Shown: positions 30,193-38,329 of the stretch, in pieces
Layout: each line of letters begins with the position of its first letter
How positions within the stretch are numbered: position 1 is the stretch's first letter
Assembly (NCBI GenBank): GCA_947260025.1
Contig: CAMYON010000011.1
Coordinates: forward strand, 1,189 to 50,861
DNA length: 49,673 bases
DNA from: an uncultured Gammaproteobacteria bacterium
GTDB taxonomy: Bacteria; Pseudomonadota; Gammaproteobacteria; GCA-001735895
Reading direction: 5' to 3'
Made by a program: the position numbers and the translations under genes
The notes under the pieces: generated by a model
Told to the model about the DNA's origin: nothing
Databases searched by the model: none
Seen by the model: only the letters and a program-made list of their open reading frames with translations

Positions 30193-32961
30193 TTACGGCT
30201 GCAGGTTTTGCAGGGCTTCTTCGGTGAACAATTGCAATCCAATTTCGGGCTCGTAGCCGTGGATTTCCTTGACGTCCAGCGCCCGGATGAAAGCAAGGAT
30301 CTGCTCACTGATGACCTGCCCCGGCACCAGTACCGGGAATCCGGGCGGATAGGGCGTCACGAAGCTGGCCGAAACCAGTTCGCGACCCGATTTCATCGCC
30401 TTGCCGATCGTGGCCTCGTCGATCGTCATGTATTCGCAGTTTTCTTCGTCGTACGCCAGGAAGAATGCTCGGCGAATATCGCCCTCGCCGGTTTTTACCT
30501 TACTCGACGAATTCGCTGCAAAAGCCGCGTGAAAATGGCTGAAATCAGGTAACGGCGGCAATTCCTGAGACAGCGAGACAACCCTTTTATCGATCAGGCG
30601 CCGCTCCACGCGACTGGCCTCCTCGCGTTCCTGGTCCAGTTCGGTCGCGATCTTGACCAGCACTTCGAGCAAAAACGCCACCGAACTGCGGGTGGTGCCA
30701 ATGTTGGTCATGAATAGCACGGTATTGCGGGAGGTCTTGTTTATCTGGATCCCGTACTTATCCATCAGGTACTTGTTCTTGAAGGTATCGCCGTCGATCC
30801 CGGTAAGCCCGACGTAAAGCGTCAGGCGAGTCAGGTCGATGACAAAATCGTCGGTAGCCCAGGCTTCCTCCATGCGGGTACTGGCCCAGCCCTTGTCCGG
30901 GTCGAAATAGGAACCGATACCCGACGGCCGGTACTCGTCCGGAATCATCTCGCTGGGTTTAAGAAACCGGAAATACTTGCTCAACAAGGGGTGCGACGCG
31001 ACACGCTCGCGAATCGTCATCGCCAACTCGACCTGCTTCTGCACCATCTCGAAACCTTCGAGCTCGACCTGGCGGCGGCCCATGTCGAGCGAGGCCAATA
31101 TCTGGTAATTGGGCGAGGTCGAGGTATGCGTCATGAAAGCCTCATCGAAAGGCTCCTGCACCCTGAGGCTGAAATCCTGGTCATAGACGTGAATCATCGA
31201 GCCCTGGCGCAGCGAGGTCAGCGACTTGTGCGTCGACTGGGTGGCATAGGCGCGCACGCGCACAGTCTCGGGGTCAGGCAACAGCCGTTCCGTAACCAGG
31301 TCAGCGTCCTTGACCTTGGCGATCCGCTTGCAGTAAGCCGCATACTCGGCAGCGTAATCAGCGCTGGCATAGCGGGCGCGAAGGCGATCGGCGGTGGCCA
31401 TCGCGGTACGTCGGCGGTAAGTCGGAGTGAAACCCGCGAACGCGAACCAGGCCTCGTCCCACAGGAAAATCAGGTCGGGCTTGATCGCGAGGCATTCTTC
31501 CATCACACGCTCGACGTTGTAGACCACGCCGTCGAAAGTGCAGTTGGTCAGTAACAGCATCTTCACTTTATGCAGCAGACCGGCCTTCTTGTATTCCAGC
31601 AGCTTGTGCTTGATTTCCTTGAGCGGCACCGCGCCGTACATCGAGTAATCGTTGAGCGGATAGGAATCGAGGTAGCAGACCTGAGCGCCCGCCAGCACCA
31701 TGCCGTAATGGTGAGACTTGTGGCAATCGCGGTCGATGAGAATTATATCGCCCGGCTTGACCAGCGCCTGGACCACGATCTTGTTAGCGGTCGAGGTGCC
31801 GTTGGTAACCCAGTAGGTACGCCGCGCGCCGAACGCCCTGGCCGCCAGTTCCTGCGCCTTTTTGATCGGTCCGTGCGGCTGCAGCAGCGAATCGAGGCCT
31901 CCGGAAGTCGCCGAGGTTTCGGCGAGAAATATATTGATACCGTAAAACTGCACCATTTCCTTGATCCAGTGCGACTTGGTTACCGACTTGCCGCGCGAAA
32001 TGGGCATCGCGTGGAACACCCCGGTGGGCTGTCGGCTGTACTTGCGCAAGGCGGTGAAAAACGGGGTTTCGTAGCGTGACTGAATACCCCGCAAGATATT
32101 CAGATGCAGGTCGAGATAATCTTCCTGCTGATAAAAAATGCGGTTGAACTTCTGGGTTACGTTGCCGGCGATATCTTCCACCGCGGCGTCGGTCACCAGG
32201 TATAAATCGAGCTCTGGCCGCAGCTCTGAAATCAAGTTGCCGAGCAGCGGGCCGCGCTCGATATCGAGTGCGTCTTCGTATTCCGACTCGTTGATCCGGG
32301 CCAGGTACCGCTGCAAAATTTCGAGATGATTGTCCGAGCGCAGCGGAAAGCCGTAACGAATCACGACCGCCTGGATATTATAGTTGAACAGCACCGCGAT
32401 CAGCGCGTCTTCGAAGCTCGGCACCACGACGATATCGTAAACGAAACTATCCTCGGGTCGACGCAGCGCATGCAGGTTTTCGCGCAGTCGCCTGATGTCT
32501 TCATCTCCACTTTCATCGACGAAAAGCAGCTCGAAATAAGGGCGCTGGTGGTGCTCATCATCGAAATTCTGGATCGTATCGTCGTGCTCTTCGAGCTCGG
32601 CCGACACCCGCAGGTCGATCTCTCGCGAGCGGTAGGTGCCATTGATCAAAGCTCGCACGATGCGCGCGACCACGCGCGACAGCACGGCAAAATCCTGTTG
32701 TTCGAACAACTGCCACAACAGCCTGACATCTTCCAGCGACGGAAAGGCGCTGTAATCCTCGATGATTCCGAGCGTGGTCAAGTCCTGCTTGATACGTTTC
32801 GATAACGCTTCGATATCCGCCTTGCGCATGTGCTTCTCGCGCAGTCGACTGGTATTTTCTTCCAGACGATGCCAGGTATCGAAACGCAATTGCGTCGGGC
32901 TATGGTAAAAATCGAGGTTGGTGCGTTCTTTTTTCTTTTTCAGATTATGGTTTTCAGGCAT
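30193..32961 (-). CDS. Orn/Lys/Arg-type PLP decarboxylase, long form
   Basis: A 922-residue fold-type I decarboxylase. The first ~290 residues include a response-regulator-like wing domain (YFELLFVDESGDEDIRRLRENL, DIVVVPSFEDALIAVLFNYNIQAVVIRYGF). The PLP core carries SATSGGLDSLLQPHGPIKKAQELAARAFGARRTYWVTNGTSTANK, DRDCHKSHHYG, FLWDEAWFAF and the Schiff-base lysine K579 in ATQSTHKSLTSLRQGS. The C-terminal domain is of the Orn/Lys/Arg type (SASFVTPYPPGFPVLVPGQVIS). Usual bacterial members have about 710-760 residues, so this one is extended at the N-terminus. Lys, Orn and Arg specificity cannot be told by eye. I prefer ATG 32961 after GGGGGG; the frame extends to GTG 32982. Confidence 0.93.
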   Translation of the reverse strand: MPENHNLKKKKERTNLDFYHSPTQLRFDTWHRLEENTSRLREKHMRKADIEALSKRIKQDLTTLGIIEDYSAFPSLEDVRLLWQLFEQQDFAVLSRVVARIVRALINGTYRSREIDLRVSAELEEHDDTIQNFDDEHHQRPYFELLFVDESGDEDIRRLRENLHALRRPEDSFVYDIVVVPSFEDALIAVLFNYNIQAVVIRYGFPLRSDNHLEILQRYLARINESEYEDALDIERGPLLGNLISELRPELDLYLVTDAAVEDIAGNVTQKFNRIFYQQEDYLDLHLNILRGIQSRYETPFFTALRKYSRQPTGVFHAMPISRGKSVTKSHWIKEMVQFYGINIFLAETSATSGGLDSLLQPHGPIKKAQELAARAFGARRTYWVTNGTSTANKIVVQALVKPGDIILIDRDCHKSHHYGMVLAGAQVCYLDSYPLNDYSMYGAVPLKEIKHKLLEYKKAGLLHKVKMLLLTNCTFDGVVYNVERVMEECLAIKPDLIFLWDEAWFAFAGFTPTYRRRTAMATADRLRARYASADYAAEYAAYCKRIAKVKDADLVTERLLPDPETVRVRAYATQSTHKSLTSLRQGSMIHVYDQDFSLRVQEPFDEAFMTHTSTSPNYQILASLDMGRRQVELEGFEMVQKQVELAMTIRERVASHPLLSKYFRFLKPSEMIPDEYRPSGIGSYFDPDKGWASTRMEEAWATDDFVIDLTRLTLYVGLTGIDGDTFKNKYLMDKYGIQINKTSRNTVLFMTNIGTTRSSVAFLLEVLVKIATELDQEREEASRVERRLIDKRVVSLSQELPPLPDFSHFHAAFAANSSSKVKTGEGDIRRAFFLAYDEENCEYMTIDEATIGKAMKSGRELVSASFVTPYPPGFPVLVPGQVISEQILAFIRALDVKEIHGYEPEIGLQLFTEEALQNLQP

Positions 32962-33065
32962 TTTCCCCCCGGGCATAGACACGACTGTTAGAACGGCGAT
33001 TTACCGCATCTTAACAGAGATTCTCCCCCGATTAGCCCGTGATCGCTGACCAGGGTGTAAATTCA

Positions 33066-33094
33066 TTGTCGCCAACAGCCTAAATCGTTATGCT
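33066..33094 (+). promoter_or_regulatory. Candidate promoter of gabD-gabT
   Basis: TTGTCG (33066-33071), a 17-base spacer and TATGCT (33089-33094); four of six consensus bases in each box. It would start RNA about 30 bases before gabD. Confidence 0.35.
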
Positions 33095-33130
33095 TCTCGA
33101 CCTTGCGCTAATTACCATGGGGTTTTATAC

Positions 33131-34594
33131 ATGCCTATCCAGCTTTCCGACCAGGCCCTGCTTAAGACAAGGGCCTATATCAACGGCCAATGGGTCGACG
33201 CCGATAGCGGTGAAACGGTTCCGGTCACCAATCCCGCCAACGGTGACGTCATCGCCGAGGTCGCCAGATGCGGCACCGCGGAGACGCGGCGCGCAATCGA
33301 AGCGGCCGCCGACGCCTTCGTCGAATGGCGCCAACGCACGGCCAAGGAACGCGCCGCCTGCCTGCGCAGGTGGTTCAACCTGATGATGGAAGCGCAGGAG
33401 GATCTGGCGCTGATCATGACCCTGGAACAGGGCAAGCCGCTGGCTGAATCTCGTGGCGAAATCGCCTACGGCGCCAACTACATCGAATGGTTCGCCGAGG
33501 AAGCCAAGCGAATCTACGGCGACACCATCCCGCAGCCGTCCAACGACAAGCGTATCGTCTGCATCAAGCAACCGGTGGGCGTCGTCGCCTGCATCACGCC
33601 GTGGAATTTCCCCAACGCCATGCTGACGCGCAAGATCGCGCCGGCGCTGGCCGCCGGCTGCACCGTGGTCTGCAAGCCGGCCAACGCGACCCCGCTATCC
33701 GCCTACGCCTTTACCGAACTGGCCGAGCGCGCCGGTATTCCGCCCGGCGTCATTAATATGGTCACCGGTGAAACCGCAGCCATCGGCAAGGAACTGACTT
33801 CCAATCCGATCGTGCGCAAGCTGACCTTCACCGGCTCTACTCCGGTCGGCAAGCAGTTGATGGCCGAATGCGCGCAAACCGTCAAGCGGACCTCGATGGA
33901 ACTAGGCGGCAACGCGCCGTTCATCGTGTTCGACGACGCCGATCTCGACGCCGCGGTCGCGGGCGCACTGGTCAGCAAGTATCGCAACGCCGGCCAGACC
34001 TGCGTCTGCGCCAATCGCATCCTGGTGCAGGAAGGCTGCTACGATGCATTCGCGGAAAAACTGGCCGAAGCCGTCGGCGGGCTCAAGCTGGGCGACGGTA
34101 CCGAGGAAGGCGTTACCGTGGGACCGCTGATTACCGAGCAGGCGGCTAACGACATGGAAGCCTTCGTCGCGGACGCGGTCGCCAAGGGCGCTACCAAGGT
34201 CGTCGGCGGCAATCGCTCCAGCATTGGAACCCAGTTTTTCGAACCCACTATCCTGACCAACGTCAGTGGTGAAATGCGCGTCTTTCGCGAGGAAATTTTC
34301 GGCCCGATCGCACCCCTGTTCAAGTTCAGTACCGAGGAAGAAGCCATCCAGATGGCGAACGATACCGAGTTCGGCCTTGCCTGCTATTTTTACTCGCGCG
34401 ACATCGGCCGCATCTGGCGCGTTGCGGAAAGCCTGGAGTACGGCATCGTCGGTATCAACGAGGGAATCATCTCGAATGAAATGGCGCCCTTCGGCGGCGT
34501 CAAGGAATCGGGCCAGGGCCGCGAAGGCTCTAAGTATGGCCTCGATGATTACACCGAAATCAAATACATGTGCCTCGGAGGTATCGATCAATGA
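33131..34594 (+). CDS. gabD: Succinate-semialdehyde dehydrogenase (NAD(P)+)
   Basis: A 487-residue aldehyde dehydrogenase. The SSADH-like N-terminus (RAYINGQWVDADSGETVPVTNPANGDVIAEV), VACITPWNFPNAMLTRKIAPALAAGCTVVCKPA, TGSTPVGKQLMAECA, the catalytic Glu in ELGGNAPFIVF and the catalytic Cys in NAGQTCVCANR are all present. It oxidises succinate semialdehyde to succinate. The stop overlaps the gabT ATG (ATGA), so the two steps of GABA breakdown are made together. GGGG lies about ten bases before the ATG. Confidence 0.93.
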   Translation: MPIQLSDQALLKTRAYINGQWVDADSGETVPVTNPANGDVIAEVARCGTAETRRAIEAAADAFVEWRQRTAKERAACLRRWFNLMMEAQEDLALIMTLEQGKPLAESRGEIAYGANYIEWFAEEAKRIYGDTIPQPSNDKRIVCIKQPVGVVACITPWNFPNAMLTRKIAPALAAGCTVVCKPANATPLSAYAFTELAERAGIPPGVINMVTGETAAIGKELTSNPIVRKLTFTGSTPVGKQLMAECAQTVKRTSMELGGNAPFIVFDDADLDAAVAGALVSKYRNAGQTCVCANRILVQEGCYDAFAEKLAEAVGGLKLGDGTEEGVTVGPLITEQAANDMEAFVADAVAKGATKVVGGNRSSIGTQFFEPTILTNVSGEMRVFREEIFGPIAPLFKFSTEEEAIQMANDTEFGLACYFYSRDIGRIWRVAESLEYGIVGINEGIISNEMAPFGGVKESGQGREGSKYGLDDYTEIKYMCLGGIDQ

Positions 34595-35913
34595 GTAACG
34601 CAGAACTGAAAGCAACCGAGTTTGCCGGGGTTTCCAACCAGGACTGGCAGGCACGTAAAGAAGCCGCCGTGGCTCGCGGCCAGGGCAACGTTGCGCCGGT
34701 TTATACCGAGCGCGCGCTTGGCTCTGAAATCTGGGATGTCGAGGGCAACCGATATATCGATTTCGGCACCGGCATAGCGGTTTGTTCGGCCGGTCATTGC
34801 CACCCGAAGATAACCGCGGCGGTCCAGCAACAACTCGAAAAATTCAGCCATACCTGCGTCATGGTAACGCCCTACGACAGCATGGTTCGCCTGGCCGAGA
34901 AGTTAAACGAGCTGGCGCCCGGAACAAGCAGGAAAAAATCGATATTCGTCACCACCGGCGCCGAGGCCATCGAGAACGCGGTCAAGATCGCGCGCGCCCA
35001 CAGCGGTCGGCGCGGCGTAATCGCCTTCAACGGCGGTTATCACGGCCGCACCAACATGACCATGGGTCTGACCGGCAAGATCACGCCCTACAAGAACCTG
35101 TTCGGCCCTTTCCCTGCCGAAATTTACCATGCACCGTTCCCGATCGAGTACCACGGCGTATCGGTCGCCGACGCGCTCAAGGGGATCGACAACCTGTTCA
35201 AGTGCGATATCGCACCCAGCGATGTCGCCGCAATCATCGTCGAGCCGGTGCAGGGCGAGGGTGGTTTCTACCCGGCCCCGGCCGAATTTTTACAGGCGCT
35301 GCGGGCGCTCTGCGACGAACATGGAATTCTGCTGATCATCGACGAAGTCCAGTCCGGCTTTGCGCGCACCGGCAAGCTGTTCTGCAGCGAGTACGCCGGC
35401 GTCGAAGCCGACCTGATGACGATTGCCAAGGGGATGGCCAACGGCTTCCCAATCGCCGCAGTCGTCGGCAAGGCCGAAGTGATGGACGCGCCGATGCCCG
35501 GCGGGCTTGGCGGCACCTACGCCGGTTCGCCGCTGGGCTGCGCCGCGTCGCTGGCGATGATCGACGTTATCGCCGAGGAAGACCTGGCCGGCGGAGCGCA
35601 ACGTATCGCGGCGGCGTTCGACCAGCGTCTCAAGGATTTACAATCCAGGTATCCGGAAACCATCGGTCACATCCGCACCAGCCACGGCGCGATGATGGCG
35701 ATCGAGCTGGTCAAGGACGGCGACGCCGAGCAACCCGACGTCGAGCTGACCAAAGCCCTGATCGGGCATGCTTATGAAAACGGGCTGGCCTTGCTCAGCT
35801 GCGGTGCGCGCGGCAACGTGATCCGCTTCCTGCCGGCCCTGAACATCAGCGACGCCCTGATCAACGAGGGCCTGGACATCCTCGAGAAATGCTTCGAAGA
35901 CCTGCTCCAGTAA
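34591..35913 (+). CDS. gabT: 4-aminobutyrate aminotransferase
   Basis: A 440-residue class III aminotransferase. Signatures are YIDFGTGIAVCSAGHCHPKI, TTGAEAIENAVKIAR, FNGGYHGRTNMTMGLTGK, EPVQGEGGFYPAP, LLIIDEVQSGFARTGKLF with the PLP-binding Asp, and the lysine in TIAKGMANGFPIAAV. It moves the amino group of GABA to 2-oxoglutarate, giving succinate semialdehyde and glutamate. ATG 34591 overlaps the gabD stop and has GGAGG nine bases upstream; the GTG at 34570 is not needed. A strong terminator follows. Confidence 0.94.
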   Translation: MSNAELKATEFAGVSNQDWQARKEAAVARGQGNVAPVYTERALGSEIWDVEGNRYIDFGTGIAVCSAGHCHPKITAAVQQQLEKFSHTCVMVTPYDSMVRLAEKLNELAPGTSRKKSIFVTTGAEAIENAVKIARAHSGRRGVIAFNGGYHGRTNMTMGLTGKITPYKNLFGPFPAEIYHAPFPIEYHGVSVADALKGIDNLFKCDIAPSDVAAIIVEPVQGEGGFYPAPAEFLQALRALCDEHGILLIIDEVQSGFARTGKLFCSEYAGVEADLMTIAKGMANGFPIAAVVGKAEVMDAPMPGGLGGTYAGSPLGCAASLAMIDVIAEEDLAGGAQRIAAAFDQRLKDLQSRYPETIGHIRTSHGAMMAIELVKDGDAEQPDVELTKALIGHAYENGLALLSCGARGNVIRFLPALNISDALINEGLDILEKCFEDLLQ

Positions 35914-35955
35914 TCACCAAACCACAGGGCTTTCAGGCCAGAGTCAAACCCATCA

Positions 35956-35986
35956 AAGGGACGGAAACTACTCCGTCCCTTTTTTA
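35956..35986 (+). terminator. Rho-independent terminator of gabD-gabT
   Basis: Stem GGGACGGA/TCCGTCCC (35959-35966 with 35973-35980) with a six-base loop AACTAC, followed by TTTTTT. Flanking AAA/TTT pairs lengthen the stem to 11 pairs. Confidence 0.9.
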
Positions 35987-36043
35987 GTTTCCCGCTCCTT
36001 TTTACTGCGTCGCTTCCTGTCATCCCGCGGGGCGGCAGAATAA

Positions 36044-36058
36044 TTTTTACTCTGACCC
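36044..36058. repeat. Partial copy of the TCTGACCC repeat
   Basis: TTTTTACTCTGACCC shares the T-run plus TCTGACCC ending with the right arm of the inverted repeat at 22339-22359. Only one arm is visible here. It lies between the gabT terminator and the glyoxalase-like gene. Confidence 0.4.
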
Positions 36059-36102
36059 AGAATTACACTGTCGAACGCAACAACGAGCGAACTTTCTCAT
36101 GC

Positions 36103-36519
36103 CTAAGTCTTCCCGAGGGGTTCGTTGAGTTCGATGACGTACCCGTTCGGGTCCTTGAAGAAGGCGATGACGCGTGTGCCGGCGTTCATCGGGCCGGGCT
36201 CGCGCACGAACTCGACGCCTTCGGACTTGAGGTAATCGGCGGTTGCGTAAACATCGGAAACCTTGAGCGCGAAATGCCCCCAGGCGTTGCCCATGTCGTA
36301 AGGCTCTTCCTGGTCCCAGTTGTAGGTCATCTCGATCGTGGTGCCCTCGTCCTCACCCTGGTAGCCGACAAAAGTATTGGTGAAGCGACCGTCGGGATAC
36401 TCGTTTTGACGCAGTATTTTCATGCCGAGTATGCGGGTATAAAAATCCAGGGTCTTTTCCTGGTCGAACACGCGGATCATGGTGTGGTCGAGTCTGAAGT
36501 CGGGTTTCTGTTCGCTCAT
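36103..36519 (-). CDS. Lactoylglutathione lyase-like protein (glyoxalase I)
   Basis: A 138-residue VOC protein very close to bacterial glyoxalase I. The four metal ligands can be read: His in RLDHTMIRV, Glu in TTIEMTYNW, His in WGHFALKV and Glu in YVIELNEP. DFYTRILGMKILRQNEYPDGRFTNTFVGY is also typical. GloA turns the methylglyoxal-glutathione hemithioacetal into S-lactoylglutathione. It lies nine bases after a Rieske oxygenase gene on the same strand, an unusual place for a housekeeping glyoxalase; it may handle an aldehyde or adduct made by that enzyme. Confidence 0.9.
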   Translation of the reverse strand: MSEQKPDFRLDHTMIRVFDQEKTLDFYTRILGMKILRQNEYPDGRFTNTFVGYQGEDEGTTIEMTYNWDQEEPYDMGNAWGHFALKVSDVYATADYLKSEGVEFVREPGPMNAGTRVIAFFKDPNGYVIELNEPLGKT

Positions 36520-36528
36520 GGTTTACCT

Positions 36529-37644
36529 CTATTGCATTAATGCCGGCCGTACTGCGTCGGCCACCAGTTCCTGGAATCGTCGCACGCTGTTCTCCCAGCG
36601 CGGCGACAGCAGGCCGCCATCCTGCGCCAGCGGCGAACGCCGCCCCTGCTGCAGGCGCAGGCACATTTCGTGGTCTTCTAAATGAACGCTGTACCATAGA
36701 TCGTGCAACTGCTGAATTTGCGCGTCACTATAATCCGCGTCCCGGTGGGTGTAAACAACGCGGCGCTGACGGGTGTGCCCGGCATCGACCGGCTGATGCA
36801 GGTAGACACCCATTTGATCCGGCTGATAGGTACCGAGGATAAAGCTCGGAAACAGGGTCAGGTAGTGCGAGGTAACGCCGAGCGCAGTTAAATCGACTGT
36901 CGCCTGCTGCGCCGCGTCCAGTTCTACCATGCTGCCGAGGCAATGGCCCTCGATCAGCGTTCGGTGGTCTTCCAGCGGCTGCCGGGTCGTGGTCCTGTGC
37001 ACGAACTGCACGTGGTAAGGCTCGATGAAGTTCTCCATCAGCAGCTTCCAGTTGCAGGCGACCTCGCCGAAGTCGATACACGTCCGCGGGACGTAATCCT
37101 CGACCCGGGTGTCACCGAGCATTTTCTTCAGCGGAGATACAAAGTCCTCGAAAGGCATCGGTTCTGCGGCGAGGTTGACGAAAATCCAGTCGTGCCAGAC
37201 CTCGCAATGCACCGGCATCAGGCCATTGTCCTGGTAGCGGAAATCGGGTGGAAGCTCGCGCATGGCGCCGCCGAAATACGGCGCGTTCCTGAGAGCGCCG
37301 CACAGGTCATAGCTCCAGCTGTGATACGGGCAACGGATCAATTTCCCACAATTTCCGGGAGCATCCACCAGCTTTAAATTTCGATGGCGGCAAACGTTGT
37401 GAAAGGCTGAAACCTGGCGTTTCTCATCACGTAACAGCAGCAACGGCAATCCCGCGACTTCCACCGGCTGGACATCCCCCGCATCGATCATCTCGTGCGC
37501 GAAACCGGCGAACACCCAGTAGCTGGCAAACAGCGTTTGATATTCCAGGCCAAGAAACTCGTCACTGATATAAGCAATGGAAGGCAATCCGCGCAGCACC
37601 GCGGCTTGCTGATCAAAATCTGTAAACAGGGCTCGATCGAGCAT
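36529..37644 (-). CDS. Rieske-type oxygenase, alpha subunit (second copy type)
   Basis: A 371-residue oxygenase. The Rieske ligands are C85-x-H87 (VCRHRN) and C105-x2-H108 (RCPYHSW); the mononuclear-iron His pair is in NWKLLMENFIEPYHVQFVH, with a likely acidic ligand in HLEDHEMCLRLQQGRRS. That last segment resembles enzymes acting on quaternary or N-methylated amines, but substrate is not proven. It is only distantly similar to the Rieske protein at 6.7-7.9 kb. ATG 37644 has GGGAG eight bases upstream; the frame extends to GTG 37668. No reductase gene is adjacent. Confidence 0.88.
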   Translation of the reverse strand: MLDRALFTDFDQQAAVLRGLPSIAYISDEFLGLEYQTLFASYWVFAGFAHEMIDAGDVQPVEVAGLPLLLLRDEKRQVSAFHNVCRHRNLKLVDAPGNCGKLIRCPYHSWSYDLCGALRNAPYFGGAMRELPPDFRYQDNGLMPVHCEVWHDWIFVNLAAEPMPFEDFVSPLKKMLGDTRVEDYVPRTCIDFGEVACNWKLLMENFIEPYHVQFVHRTTTRQPLEDHRTLIEGHCLGSMVELDAAQQATVDLTALGVTSHYLTLFPSFILGTYQPDQMGVYLHQPVDAGHTRQRRVVYTHRDADYSDAQIQQLHDLWYSVHLEDHEMCLRLQQGRRSPLAQDGGLLSPRWENSVRRFQELVADAVRPALMQ

Positions 37645-37745
37645 GGCATTACTCCCGCAAGCGCGCACTAAACTAGCACAACTTTTCTGGATGTCGAAGT
37701 GAAATCTGGCTGGATTTTACGTTTTCATTAAATATTTTGCTTTAA

Positions 37746-37762
37746 ATTGCTTTTTCAACAAT
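37746..37762. promoter_or_regulatory. Candidate Lrp/AsnC-type site in the divergent gap
   Basis: ATTG-N9-CAAT lies in a strongly A+T-rich stretch about 35 bases before the Lrp-type gene and about 100 bases from the Rieske gene start. Autoregulation is common in the family; the site itself is only a guess. Confidence 0.3.
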
Positions 37763-37795
37763 AATGTTCCGCCAAATATAGCAATAACCATAATC

Positions 37796-38308
37796 ATGAC
37801 CACAGACAACGCCGTTTCGATCGAGCACAACCGGACCCGGGGCATCGCCTCCACCGAGGATGATTTGAACCGCGCCATCATCAAAATGCTGCAGCAGGAT
37901 GGTCGCCTGCCCTACAAGGACATCGCCCGTGAACTCGACGTGTCCGAGGGCACGATACGCAACCGGGTACAGTCGATGAAACAAAGCGGGGCCCTGAAAA
38001 TCGTTGCACTGGCTGACCCGATGGCGATACGTTACAAGGCCGACGCGATGGTTGGCATCAAGGTCGCGAACCCCACCACCCCACGCGCGGTCGCCCACCG
38101 TCTGAGCGAATGCAGCGAAGTCGTTTACGTGCTTTGGGTTTCGGGTCGCTACGACCTGCTGATCGAAGTCGTCTGCGAGACGCGCAGCGCGTTTCAGTCA
38201 TTCCTGGAACAACAGTGTTTCGGCCAGGATGATATCGATCAGATCGAGGTTATGAACGGTATCGAAATGTTCAAAAACCAGTTCCTGCTGAAAAGGCAGG
38301 CACAGTAA
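37796..38308 (+). CDS. Lrp/AsnC-family transcriptional regulator
   Basis: A 170-residue regulator. The N-terminal helix-turn-helix (about 22-80: DDLNRAIIKMLQQDGRLPYKDIARELDVSEGTIRNRVQSMKQSG) is followed by an effector-binding RAM domain (MVGIKVANPTTPRAVAHRLSECSEVVYVLWVSGRYDLLIEVVC). Members sense amino acids or related small molecules. It starts a likely operon with the glutamine synthetase-like gene 21 bases downstream and may also act on the divergent Rieske/glyoxalase pair. Confidence 0.92.
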   Translation: MTTDNAVSIEHNRTRGIASTEDDLNRAIIKMLQQDGRLPYKDIARELDVSEGTIRNRVQSMKQSGALKIVALADPMAIRYKADAMVGIKVANPTTPRAVAHRLSECSEVVYVLWVSGRYDLLIEVVCETRSAFQSFLEQQCFGQDDIDQIEVMNGIEMFKNQFLLKRQAQ

Positions 38309-38329
38309 CCCACCAGAGGAGCACCACTA

